Origin: Patellaria atrata CBS 101060
Taxonomy: Eukaryota > Ascomycota > Dothideomycetes > Patellariales > Patellariaceae
DNA: 64,000 nt
Reading direction: 5' to 3'
Assembly: GCA_010093705.1 (NCBI GenBank)
Contig: MU006094.1
Location: 1,339,550-1,403,549 of the forward strand
Shown here: piece by piece, positions 1 to 11,370 of the stretch
Position numbering within the stretch: the stretch's first letter is position 1
How the letters are laid out: each line of letters opens with the position of its first letter
Position numbers and translations under genes: made by a program
The notes under the pieces: model-generated
What the model saw: the letters and a program-made list of their open reading frames with translations, nothing else
What the model was told of the DNA's origin: nothing
Databases searched by the model: none

Positions 1-1432
1 GCTTCCGGCCAAGATTGGATCTTTCGACAACGCTTGCTCCATCGGCTCTGATACACCGACCTATTCGCATTATCTACGGGCCTTGGATTACCATACCGTC
101 CTAGCAGGAAAGATGCACTTTACCGGAGATCAATTGCACGGCTACGAGGACCGATTGACTACCGACATCTATCCTGCTGACTACGGCTGGGTCGTAAGCT
201 GGGATAGACCAGAGGAACGCCTCGAGTGGTATCACAATGCCAGCTCCATCATCCAGGCTGGACCATGCGTACGAAGCAATCAGCTGGATTTCGACGAGGA
301 AGTCATGTACAGGTCCAAACAGTATCTCTACGACCACGTGAGACAGCCAAAGGATACGAGGCCATTCTGTTTGACCGTCTCTCTAACCCATCCCCATGAT
401 CCGTATACCATTGAGGATAAATACTGGGATATGTACGAGGATGTCGACATCGATCTACCCCAGGTTTCCATCAAGGAGGAAGACCAGGATCCCCACAGCA
501 AACGTCTTCTCCACGTCTGTGATCTGAAAGGACAAAAGTTCTCAGATGAACAGATCAAGAGGGCTCGACGGGCATATTACGGTGCTGTAAGTTACGTCGA
601 TGACTGCATCGGTCAACTTCTCTCTGTTCTCAAGAAATGCGGCCTGGAAGAGAATACCATCGTCCTGTTCAGCAGCGATCACGGGGACATGCTCGGCGAA
701 CGTGGCCTCTGGTACAAGATGTCATACTTCGAGTCGTCCGTGCGGGTCCCACTACTAGTCAGTTACCCCAAACTCTTTAAACCTCACCGTGTCACCTCTA
801 GCGTCTCCACCATAGACATCCTGCCCACTCTTGTCGACCTTGCCGGTACATCCCTTATCCCTGGACTCCCATTAGATGGCATCTCCTTGGTTCCGCACCT
901 CTACGGCAACAAAGGTCACGACAACGTTTTCGCGGAGTACATGGGCGAAGGTACCATCGCACCCATGATGATGATACGGCGCGGTCCTTGGAAGTTCATT
1001 ACCTGTCCAGCCGATCCCCCAATGCTCTACAATCTCGCCAATGATCCTCACGAGCTCAACAACCTTGCTCGTCCCGACATTCAGGATTCCGAAACGGCAG
1101 CAGTGCTCGATGCATTCGAAACTGAGGCCCGAAAAAAGTGGGACTTTGCCAAAATTACCGAAGATGTAATACTCTGCCAACGCAAGCGCAAGTTCGTGTG
1201 GAGCGCGTTGAACAAGGGAAGGTTCGACAGTTGGGACTTTAGTCCGAGAGAAGATGGGAAGAACAAGTATATTCGCTCCCAGACTCCGCTCGATACCTTG
1301 GAGTTCAAGGCCCGCTATCCGGTCTTTGAAGATTTGAGTCTTAAGGAGAAGAATGAGATTGTGTCTCATCCGAAGATGGTTATTGAGATGGCGCATGGCA
1401 AAGGGTACCATGGACTTATGCACTATCGTTAA
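1..1432 (+). CDS. Choline sulfatase, 3' part (runs off left edge)
   Basis: Hydrolyses choline-O-sulfate to choline and sulfate, a fungal sulfur and osmolyte store; arylsulfatase fold. The reading frame is open from base 2 with no start inside the window: residues before the first apparent start (a TTG at 83) already match the family (LPAKIGSFDNA, then TYSHYLRALDYHT), so that is not the start. Visible: the GKMHF-x-DQLHG-x-E block with DIYPADYGW, which is characteristic of choline sulfatases; the second metal-site block SSDHGDMLGERGLWYK near codons 240-255; and the C-terminal choline-sulfatase tail (WDFSP, then TPLDTLEFKARYP). The catalytic formylglycine Cys (C-x-P-S-R) lies off the left edge. 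No intron is needed in the visible part. Stop TAA at 1430-1432. Very sure of family; activity cannot be judged without the N-terminus. Confidence 0.95.
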   Translation, partial: LPAKIGSFDNACSIGSDTPTYSHYLRALDYHTVLAGKMHFTGDQLHGYEDRLTTDIYPADYGWVVSWDRPEERLEWYHNASSIIQAGPCVRSNQLDFDEEVMYRSKQYLYDHVRQPKDTRPFCLTVSLTHPHDPYTIEDKYWDMYEDVDIDLPQVSIKEEDQDPHSKRLLHVCDLKGQKFSDEQIKRARRAYYGAVSYVDDCIGQLLSVLKKCGLEENTIVLFSSDHGDMLGERGLWYKMSYFESSVRVPLLVSYPKLFKPHRVTSSVSTIDILPTLVDLAGTSLIPGLPLDGISLVPHLYGNKGHDNVFAEYMGEGTIAPMMMIRRGPWKFITCPADPPMLYNLANDPHELNNLARPDIQDSETAAVLDAFETEARKKWDFAKITEDVILCQRKRKFVWSALNKGRFDSWDFSPREDGKNKYIRSQTPLDTLEFKARYPVFEDLSLKEKNEIVSHPKMVIEMAHGKGYHGLMHYR

Positions 1433-2919
1433 TGAGGAACGTGCTTGTTGCACAATTCTCTCTCTTTCTCTCTCCGTCACACCTAATTCTTTCGGTGTTT
1501 ATGAGTTAAGGGATTAAGCGGGCGTCCTCCCTTTTTAGCAAATTCCCCATCATTTCACCCGTTCTGCATTGAAGACTTAGCGTTGCATGTCTGGACCTTT
1601 TTCAAATCGGGGTTTTTCCATCTTGCCGGGCGTCAAGTTGCGTTTCATGTCTAGTCTTCTAGCAATTTGCTTCAAATGATGCTTGTTTTCAACTAGCGAG
1701 TCCCTTTTTTTCAAATTGTTCACTCTGAGCGAGTTTTCAATAATGCAGGAGGCGGGCTCGTGTTTTTCAAGTTTCGGGTTATGATTGCCTTCTTTTTGCT
1801 CTCAACTAGCGAATCCCCCCTTTTCCCTCTATCATTTTATCATCAAGCAGTGTGGTGTGAGGGCGGAATATAATTTAAAGTAGCATAGATAGTGAATCAA
1901 AAGCCTTGCTCTCTACCAAGACTTATTCCTCGAAGAAGTGAACGTCTGGGTTTTATTATAGTCAAGGGGACTACTCCAACAACTTATCGGTTGTATCCCA
2001 TAAGGGGCCTGAAGATGCTACCAAACTCCGTATCGTGGCCCAAGGTAGGTTGACTTTCCACTATTATAGCCAATTTTACTACCCTTCTCTGGACTAGGTC
2101 CATACTTTTCTTTTCTCCAGACGTTTCCCTGGAGATCTATACCTAGGTCTTTAAGTTACATTTTCAGTTGACTATGGGATGGAGATCCGGATACCTCTTC
2201 GTCGTAGTTACGGTGTATATACCATCTTCCGCAACTTTGTGCGAACGTCCATCGTATCCAACTCATTAACCTCCCATTCTTAGTGGTATACCATAGTGCT
2301 TTTTTTCAACCTCCAGATCCTGCCTCACACGATTTCTTCTGCCCGAACTCTTTTCATCTTCACACACCTCAATCTTAAATCGTTCATCTTCTTACCTGCG
2401 TTACTGTTACTTCTTCCCACGAATTCCCCAGTCCAAACGATCCGGACCAGGCCTCGATCCGAGATAAGCGATATCAAACATACTCCAGAGCGTCCAGAAT
2501 GAAACTTCAAAAACAGATCCACCCCTGACCTCATCTTCGGCTCAAACTTGCATCTTAACGTTTAATACAAAATTTGTTTTTGAATAATATTAACTGCTCT
2601 ATATCGACTCAGCGCCGACATCTGCGACATCTGCGTATATGTACTAACCTCGTACTCTCTCATACTCGTACTATGTATACAAAGGAATGGAACGGGGGTA
2701 TATGATCCACCAACCCAACCTAACCCAACCTAACCCAACCCAACAAAATCACCGGTATAAACAATCGTGCTTAGCTCCCCGCTAAGGCAACAAAAGAGAT
2801 CCCAAGCGCCATGCTCAGACCCATCCAAAACAATATCTCATAAACGCCATCTAAAAACGCACAGAGAGAGAGAGAGTATGTGTGTGAGTGAGAGCGTGGT
2901 CATCCCTCGGACCTGATAC
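1433..2919. other. Intergenic, convergent 3' ends
   Basis: Lies between the 3' ends of two convergent genes. T-rich tracts follow the sulfatase stop (several TTTTTC runs at about 1597-1800). The short open frames at 2296-2534 show no family resemblance. A small C-rich tandem repeat is listed separately. Confidence 0.5.
2711..2746. repeat. Telomere-like CCTAACCCAA microsatellite
   Basis: About three and a half copies of a 10-base unit reading CCTAACCCAA. It resembles the fungal telomere unit CCCTAA but is degenerate and short, so an ordinary microsatellite is as likely as an interstitial telomere relic. Confidence 0.6.
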
Positions 2920-5322
2920 TCACGTACCCTCATACGCCCCACCTCTCCCCATCCCCCTCCCGTTTCCCCCAACCCAATCCCCATACTCACTCCCATCATA
3001 AACGCTATCGTAGCCTCCATACCGCGCGTTCCCCCCGTGTCCATTTCCATTTCCATTCCCATTCCCGTTGCCGTTATTATGCACGCTCCCCCACGTACTC
3101 CGCGGCCTCGTGCTAGTCTCAGCCTGCTGCACGATCCCCGGCCGTCCACTCCTGACAACATCGTTCCGCAGCGGCCACTCCTCCCCCTGCTGTTCCATCT
3201 GCGGTGACACGGGCGTGAAAGCCGGATCGGCGAAGGGGTCCGAATACCGCTGCTGGCTCGGACGCACGGGGGAGTTGTTGTTCGAGGCCGGTCTCCGCGG
3301 AGGGGAGTGCCGGGACGGGGAGTTGTTGTTGGACCGCGGCCGAGGCGGTGGGGCGGAGGGCGGTATTTGGTAGGGCGAGTAACCCCCTGCGTACACGTCG
3401 GCGAAGTTGATGTCTGTCATGCTCGCTGTGGGGGAGTGGGAGTTTGATCTCCTGCGGGGCTGTGGGGGCGCGGGATATTCCATCGCGGAGTAGAACTGTG
3501 GTTGCGTCTGTAACTGCGGTCGCGCGGGTAGGGTTTTTTGCTGCGATTGCGGTACAGGTTGTTGGCCCGAAGATGAAGATGTAGAACTCGTCCGCTGCTG
3601 GGTTAGAGTTTGAGGTTTATCATCTCCCTCCTCCCAGCTCCTCTGCCTCATACTGCTTGCAGAATTCCTATTCGGGTTCAACGGGCTCAGTGCCCCAGAT
3701 GGACTCGGTGGGTTCAACAACCCATAATTTCCCTGTCCATTACTCAAGCGCTTCGGGTTTCTGAGGTCCTCGCGGGAGTTTCGCAGAGCTCTGTTTGCTG
3801 CAACGGCTCCTGCACCCGCAGCTACAGCCGTTCCAGGACCAGCGGAAGTCGCAGCACCGTGATTCGGATCAGGTTCCGGCTCCTCACGAACGGACTGCAA
3901 AGTCCCGACTGAACCGCCGGATTTTGATCTATCGGACGAGCTGCCGCTGCCATTTCTTTTATGTGCTCCTGCCGCTGCTCCAGCTGCAAGGCCAACGCCT
4001 ACGCCTGCAGCTCCCGCGCCTAAGGCTCCAGCACCAAATCCCCCAGAAGAAGGACCAGCTCCGGGGCCAAACCCTGCAGAAGAGGAATCAGCTCCAGGGC
4101 CCAGTCCTCCAGCTCCGGGTCTAGATCCTCGAGGAGACGGCCCGGCTGCAGTATCCCTAGGACCAAGAGTGCCTGCATGTGGGTTGATACCCAAGGGGCC
4201 GCCTCTTGGTGAGCGAACTGGAGCTGGGATACCGTATGCAGATCTGTCTCTGTCGTTACCAAGACCGATTGCGTTCTCCGTTTCGCGGCCCCAGTCCTCT
4301 ACATCCCTATCTACAGCTGCATCAACCAATCTCTGTCTCTCCGGTACAGGTCTCCGCCCGATTGCTCCACCTAAAAATGCGGGACGTGGTCGATGGGCTG
4401 GGTGAACTTCTTCTATCTCACCCGGGGCACGTTGGTACGTGGATGAGAGGAAGGCTGGAGTAGGTGGCCTCGAGCCTGAGTCGTGGTCGGAGGGAGTATG
4501 ACGGCTGCGTCTGCGACGGAGACAGAAGAATAGCAGTGCAAGAAGGAGAAGTGCAGCAAGGATGCTTCCAATAGCAATGCCGGCTTTTGCGCCCGTTGAG
4601 AGGCCGCCAGAAGGCTTGGGGTCATCGGATGTAGAGTAGGATGGTGAGGAGACTGTAGGGAGAGATGCTACGATGGTAGAATCAGATGAGGAAGAGCGGC
4701 GGGTTGTAGTGAGGGTTGTAGCGCTTCCCGAGGATGAGGATTCCGAGATCGTTGAGATGGAATCGGAAGCTTGAGAGTACTCGAGAGCAGTTGAGGGGGA
4801 ATCGGAGGACTCTGGTAGAGAGGATGGATCAGATGTAGGATCGAGTGTGAATGGTGCAGAGGTGGGTGTGGGTGTTGGTTGAGCGGATGGAAAAGAGTTC
4901 GAGTCGTCCGTAACTGCGGGACTGCCTGTGGGAGAGGCCTCCGGTGCTGTTGTAGGCCCAAATTCACTGCTCAGGTATTCTTGTATTTCCGTCGGCAGAG
5001 CTGTAAACCAGTCTGGAGTATTGTTATCGAGGAATTGTGACCACAGTAGGGTTGAGACAGCATCGATGTCGATGACGGCCAGCAACAGTATTGAAGCTGG
5101 TATTGCTGTTCCCATAACAGATAACAGAGAAGACCTTTCGAGGATGTTAGTCCCAGTTGTCTATCCAACAATCGCATCGATTAACACTTACAGGTCTACA
5201 TCCTGCCTCCTCCTCAACTCTACTTCTATGGGTAAGGGCGCAGGTGTAATAGTTGGTCTCGCAACATCCTCCGCCCACACTCCCACAGCCGCACCTAAGA
5301 GTATCAACGATTCGTATCGCAT
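2920..5322 (-). CDS. Mid2/SKG6-like single-pass membrane protein, Ser/Gly/Pro-rich
   Basis: Probable plasma-membrane sensor or scaffold. Exons 5322-5192 and 5134-2920 with a 57-nt intron (GTAAGT donor, GACTAAC branch site, AAG acceptor), predicted 781 aa. The first exon supplies a signal peptide (MRYESLILLGAAVGVWA) that the long open frame alone lacks. Then comes a short folded-looking ectodomain (TPDWFTALPTEIQEYLSSEFGP), a Ser/Thr/Pro stalk, and one helix, TGAKAGIAIGSILAALLLLA and following residues, ended by a basic stop-transfer FFCLRRRRSRH. The cytosolic part of roughly 550 residues is low complexity: Gly/Ala-rich, Pro/Arg/Ser-rich, and an Asn-Gly run near the end. The architecture is that of fungal Mid2/SKG6-type proteins; the specific role is not known. 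The gene converges on the sulfatase gene. Confidence 0.82.
3041..3075. repeat. CCATTT-type hexamer microsatellite coding for Asn-Gly run
   Basis: Imperfect hexamer repeats (CCATTT/CCATTC/CCGTTG) which, read on the minus strand, encode alternating Asn-Gly in the C-terminal tail of the membrane protein. Hexamers keep the frame, so length change here would be tolerated. Confidence 0.65.
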
Positions 5323-6601
5323 TTTCGGTTTTTGTCACGATAGCATTATTGTTTTGTCTGGGAGAACAGCGGTCCGTACGAGTACCATCAAGCGTCCGTA
5401 GAAGTAGGAATAACATCGTCATGATTGACCGGGTGGCCGCAAACTCTTTAACCCACCGTCCATGGAAATCTGGAATGATTGATCGACAGTCGTCTCTACC
5501 CTGCTCACATTCTCGGAGGCTCCCCGTACAGGCATTTTGGAAGTCGATCTTTTAAATATAGATGCAGAAACCTGTTGTCGAACTTGTCGAACTTGTCGGT
5601 TTGCGGGAGGTGATGGAAGATCTGTGGCTAGGGGGCTAGTTTGGCGTTGCGGAGGAGCGCAAGGACTCCAAGGAAGGAGATGCCTCCAGTCGAGAATTCA
5701 GAGAAAATGTTCAAGTCCAAATGGTCAATTCCTAGTTCAAGGCTGATCACTCCGGTGGCGAATTGAAAACAAGTTGATCAAGGTTGCCATTCGTTAGGTG
5801 TGGCTGAGCATAAGAAAAGTTGACGTTATCTCTATAAGAGATCTACATATTCACACCAATTATGATGGATTTATCGCCGTCGTTCGCCTCCGTATAAAAC
5901 CAAACGTTGCAGGTCAGTACTGTTTCAAGGCTAGCACCACGACCTAAATTCGTTTAACAAGTAACAAAGGCTCTATCCGTCCTTCTAGAATCAAAGGCCC
6001 TGCAGGCGTATACTTGTAGCGACTTGGTACTTACTCTGGAAGGTGGAGAACCCGAAAAAGCCATAATAATGATGCATATCGTAGGAAATTGCCATGATTT
6101 AGAAGCTTCCCTTTTCTTTCACTACAGCACTGCTTGTTTAGCGAGTTGGAAGCATCAGGGGAATAGCGTCTAGTTCTGAAAATAAGTAAGTGGTGATATC
6201 TCCGCTCAGTGCGCTGGACTGGTATGAAAGGATGTGTTCATTGTGGTCGGGGAGTCAGCATATTCTAAGCACCTACAGTCAAAATTGTCAATTCAGTCAT
6301 GCCAGAGTGTACGATGTGAGCCGCAGAATCGATACGAAATGAGCAATTGCACGGGATAATTGATTGTATTTTGGCTATCAAAATTCTTTCCTTTAGACTC
6401 ATTTGGCTACTATTACAAAACCACATGGTTGCCTAAAACTAGAGACGGTACTCGCTGTAGGGCAGGAATCTATTTCACCGGAATATCAGTATGCGCTCTT
6501 GTGGACGATATACCTTAGCAGTACAATAGAAAAGGAGACGGGAAAATCATGCTCTTACCTGTCCGCTGCGGATTCTCCACAACAACAAACACCTCAGCAT
6601 G
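5323..6601. other. Intergenic
   Basis: Holds the promoter of the membrane-protein gene and the 3' flank of the nuclease-fold gene. Near 5576 there is a short direct repeat of CGAACTTGTCG. The open frames at 5537-5746 and 6403-6797 have no family resemblance, and the latter shadows the end of the minus-strand gene. Confidence 0.45.
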
Positions 6602-8200
6602 TCAGCAATGCTTCCGTACTGGAGCCGCACCGAGCGTGGGAAACTGCTCCGCATCGTGGATGTCGAGCTTCGGTACCAGCCTATTGGTTGGCACCGCTGC
6701 TCTACGGCTCTCCAGTTGGGAATCGACTACCAGGCCACGTGGCCCGGTAGGGGCGAGCGGTGAAGGGCCAGAGAGCTTTGGTAGTACGCTGAAGTGACGG
6801 TGCTGTGGTACCTTAAACCCGCTTCCGATTACCGTTTGTCCTGACATTGCAGGACGCTCCGCAACTGGAGCGGAGGGAAGGGTTGCCACAATCCCGAAGG
6901 ACGGGACGAAGACGGGAGCAGCAGCGTTCAAAGGACGGTTACCTGGACTAGAATATGATGGCAACACGGCATAGCTATTTGGAGCTAAGCTGAACCCCCC
7001 GAACGTTGCCATTGTCGTACCCGTTCCGGACTGGGCGGCCTCCGCTTGGTGTAGGCGGATGTAGTGTTCATTCACGTATTCCCCACTTATCGCGCAAATG
7101 CCCCCACCATGCCATTTACCACACAATTTGCACATCTTGCATCGGTCCTCTGTATGGCCCTTGGTCTTGCAATTCGTACACTCATGGAAAACAAAGCACT
7201 GCTCGGCCTTGTGCTGTTCGCTCCCACACCTCGTACAACGTTTGTCATCCGGTATGTTCTTTACAGCTTCTCGCAAGTCCACGATCATCTTATCAACAAC
7301 AGCTTGTGGTGTCGGATCCTCCCTTGTTAAGCGACGAGAACCTTGAAGGGCAAGGAGGATGACCCCAAGAAGTGTGTACGCCGAGTCATTCCCGCCGTTG
7401 TGTTGATTCTTCAATGTCACGCCCACGCTCGCGAGGATCAGTGGTAGGCGTTGAGGATGCCTGGTTGGAACCCAAGTCATCACTTGTGTATCGATTATTC
7501 CAACGATGGTTTGGAAATCAGTGAGTTTGACACCCAGTTGAGTCTTCAGGTATTTCTCATCGTTGTCAAAGGCATGTCCGACAAGAACAATCTGGCGGTA
7601 TTTGATGTAACCATGTTCCTTAGCATCGTGTTTCGAATCTCTCCACTTGAATGCCATTGCCAAAGCAAAGGGCAAAGTGGCCTTCTGGATCCATTCGCTC
7701 TTTCCAAAGTCCAAGCGATCACCTGCGAAGAGGTCGTTGCCGTATTTGTCTTTGAATCTAGAGACGCGGAAACCATTTTCAACAACTCTCAGGTGTTTTA
7801 CCATGATTTTTGACATCCAGTTTGAACCATTGATGCCAGGATCTCGCGAAAGTTTTCTGGTATCCAGAATTGAGAGGCCGATCTCAGTGAGCCAAGACTG
7901 GTGCTTTGTGTTCTTTGCCTCTATGTCAAGGGCGACAAAGATGCAATCGAGATTGAGCCTAGAATCTTGTCAGAAACTGTTCTGTTGATATAGATGGTGG
8001 TGAGTGATTCGTACATACCTGCCGTTATAATGGTCGCGAATCTTCAATGCTTGTTCCATCAACATATAGCTTGACAGTGGTTCCATTGGCATCATCGATT
8101 GGACTGGCAATAAAACAGGTGTAGCCATCGTATCCGTAGATGGCATGCGTGCGTAAAGATTTACCATTTTGTCTATTGTTCGAGGAAATGAGTAATACAA
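6602..8200 (-). CDS. Gfd2/YDR514C-like DEDD-fold protein with three zinc knuckles
   Basis: Exons 8200-8019 and 7958-6602, 60-nt intron (GTATGT...CTAG), predicted 512 aa. The splice joins RDHYNG to RLNLDCIFVALDIEAKN and so supplies the D-x-E motif (ALDIEA) typical of RNase H-like 3'-5' exonuclease folds. Further family signs are LVGHAFDNDEKYLK and HNGGNDSAYTLLGVILL, the usual end of the Gfd2-type domain. Downstream are knuckle-like units CTRCGSEQHKAEQC, CTNCKTKGHTEDRC and CKLCGKWHGGGIC, then a Pro/Ser-rich tail. In yeast Gfd2 was named as a suppressor of an mRNA-export helicase mutant (DBP5); nuclease activity is inferred from the fold only. The start at 8200 is the first in-frame Met; Met at 8167 is an alternative. 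Confidence 0.82.
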
Positions 8201-11200
8201 GTAGATAGTCCGACAAGTGGAGGTGGTAAATCGAAAAATCTTGTTGTGGTGAGGATGTTTGTTGTTGAAAGATTAGAGTTTGCAGCGAACGGGCTTTTAA
8301 AGGAGATCTTGGCCGAAACTTTGTGAAGAAACAGAGTTTTCAAGAATCGTGACTTAACGGAGGTTATGGAAGAGCCGCAACGTCGTCTCCAAACACCAAA
8401 ACAATATGACATAGCCCACAATAGTCAGTTCAGGAACTCCATCCACAAATTGACGATTAAACAATGATGGACATAAAGGGAAACATGAAGGTCATTCTCC
8501 CAACACGCCGACGACAAAGGGGCAAACTGCAGCTCCATGATCAAATCCCACGGAATCCTGAAGACGTATCCTTCGACCATCGCGTTTCAGCTTCGAATAC
8601 ATCCACTTTGCTGACAACGGTGCACGACCGTATATAGAGAGATGCTATTGACCATCGACTAAATAACTGAAAACGGAAGGAAAATGTGCTGAACATGCCC
8701 GTCAGGAACCAGGTTTCAAGCATTCGTGGATTGGATTCCACAATAGCCCTCTGCTAGGAAGACAAGATAATGTCATATATATTAGAGCTGAGGCGACATT
8801 CATATCTAGGCCCTATCAATTCGTCAATTGCATTTGCATTCGTCTTTTGGACAAGCGAAGTGGTCGGTGTCTCCCGATTCGATAAGCGCTCCAAGTGCGG
8901 AAAGGTGGCCTCGCCTGGAGAGGTCTCTTCAAGCCCAGTATTATGGAAGATAGCAAACATGGTAGAGCATTTTTGTTACTTCAACAGCTGTACCAACTTT
9001 TCTTCTTAATGATGTAAGAAATGATAGGATCGACTGTTTGAGGGCGGTGATATGGGGAATGGATCTATTATATAGCAAGAGCTAAGGAATGCAAAGCTAT
9101 AAGGATTAATAGGAGGAAAATAATATGTAAGAGAAGAGCGAGAGGACAGCATAAGAGAGTTTAGGACATATGAAAGTGACTTAGAACACCTCCGAGTCTA
9201 TCTACTTCAATGTGTTCACAAGAGTCTTGAGGAGTGTACGAGCCTATCCAACTCTTCCAAAGAAACTAGGAATATCTCTTAAACCATACTTTGACACTTG
9301 TGTTGTAGGCTGGATATAACGAAATATTGTGTTGTCCAAGTATGTGAGAACGGAAGTATCGCTTGCCATTTTGCACAAGGGGAACTCCATGCGTTGGAAC
9401 GCAGCCGTTTACTTCCTGTGTTACAGAACAGCCCGATCATCTCTTTTAATTCCATCATACGATTCATGCTTTTAAATATTTCTCTGGTGATAAAAAGTGT
9501 TTCAGCATGACATGAACCTTGTTACGCCGGTCTGAGATGCAGATGACCGGATGGATGCTACGAGCGAGAGACCCGGAAGATATTTGTCTTAACGGAACGA
9601 TCACGCTTTCCTATAGCATCCAAGAGGTATATACTGGTAGGATCTTATAAATTTGAGTTCCGAAACCAACGGTCTCCTTTGTGGAAGCGTATCAGATATA
9701 CTGTGTCGATGAATGGAGGTTCAGACGATGAGGTGAGGTTCCGGATGATGGCCGACGCAAAGAATCGGAGGGTGGGTCCGTGCACAATCATTTCTCCTGT
9801 CCCGTCTCATCTGAACTGTTACTTTTCACTCTGTACAATAAAGACCTCATTCATCTGTTCTCCAACACTGTATTTACGCCTATGGAATCATTCTATGTGT
9901 AAGGATTAACTTTGGAGCTCTATAATACTCAGTTGATGGAAAGTCAGCACGATTCAGTTTCAAACTAAAAGATACTGAACTGAAAGTTTCGGCTCATATC
10001 TATTAATGGCACTTTGCATTCCCAACGGGTTTATCGTCTTGTTAGTCTCACATTACTGAGCAGATAATATACATTCAACAGATCCGCGCTATCGTTTTTA
10101 ACTGATGGTAACATCTTGTGATAGGCATTCCTCTGTGGGTATTCCAGACTAGAGATGATAGGAACCAACGAGTTCAAGTACAGGACTGGTCCTCAAGATG
10201 CTAACAGGTTCACTCTTTCTCATCCATTTGATCCGGGAGAAGGGAAATGATGTCATGCTTCGCTCTGTGGGTACCTGGGCGAGAGGTGACCATGAGGAAC
10301 TGTGAGTTGAGAACCATACAGATTGTATATTCAATTTTCAGTTATCGGTTGCGCCAGCAGGGCCATTATCCAGTTAAAAACGCTCAGTTGGGCGACAATC
10401 ACAGACTCAAGTTTAGTTGATATACAATGGACTATCCTCTGTCTCTACTCTAATAACGAGTGATAGCTTGTGGAGCGTTTCCCCCAGCATGGATTGATGA
10501 GTTAGAGCCAACCTCACCGCCTCAAAGTTAGTTGCACAGTAAAGGAAAATGCGGTCGTGGAGCGATCCCAAATAGGAAAACGTTGGCATGTCACTATGAA
10601 TGCTAACGCGTTGGCAATCGACATTGGATCAAACTTGCTAAGGGATATTTGGATACAATCTGTTGTACGGAATACGTTCGTAGTAGTCCTATAGCATTGG
10701 ACAACTTTGAAGTTGCTGCTGCTATTCAGAGATTACTTTACTTTTGTAAATATCGTGAATACATACAATTCAAACCTAAGGCTCTCTACCTTAAAGTATT
10801 TTGGCCCAAGGAAAGGATGAAACAGGCGCCCAACGGGCCTATCTCACATCGTCCAAGACGCAGATCCCAGCACGAAGGAGCGGACAACAACAACGTCAAC
10901 TAGTTAATGACGCTTTGTTTGCAATACCTTTCTTCACGTGCTATATACGGAATCCGCGTATCCAATTCCTCGTAAGCACAGCGTTTGACTATCTAGTTGC
11001 AACTTTGCGCCGGGTCCAAGTCCATATCCTCCCCTTTCCCACATTTCACCATGGTAATAGACTGATAGTTGGTGGATTGGAGCTTAAGATCTAGCAATGC
11101 AACCTTCCGCCATTATGTTTTACTAAGGCCGGGAGGCCTGAGGGGCCTTCTGTGGTCCTTCGTTCCCTGCTCCAACGGCATGGATACACGCGCGGTGTGA

Positions 11201-11370
11201 TAGAGCTGGAATACTAGGAGATTGCCGTTGCTGTGGTAAGGTTTTCTGGATGCACGACTTATTAGTCGGTCGCACATCCCTATCTTTTCTCTTGTACTGC
11301 TTTTTCCTAGACAATCAACTATTGAAGGTCGCAGTTATCGTAGCTGTGGTTAAGCCATTAGAATTACACA
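8201..11370. other. Long gene-poor stretch
   Basis: More than 3 kb without a convincing gene. Open frames such as 8770-9009, 9298-9510, 10649-10903 and 10801-11094 are short, overlap frames on the other strand, and show no recognisable domain or splice structure. I saw no terminal repeats or transposase motifs, but a heavily mutated element cannot be excluded by eye. The last few hundred bases must hold the FAD-oxidase promoter. Confidence 0.4.

Noticed and set aside
872-1480. 202-codon open frame on the minus strand
   Set aside because: Entirely antisense to the choline sulfatase gene and its 3' flank, with no family features; a shadow of codon bias.
8754-11094. Several short open frames on both strands
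   Set aside because: Each under 100 codons, overlapping each other, with no recognisable motif. No terminal repeats or transposase signs were seen either.
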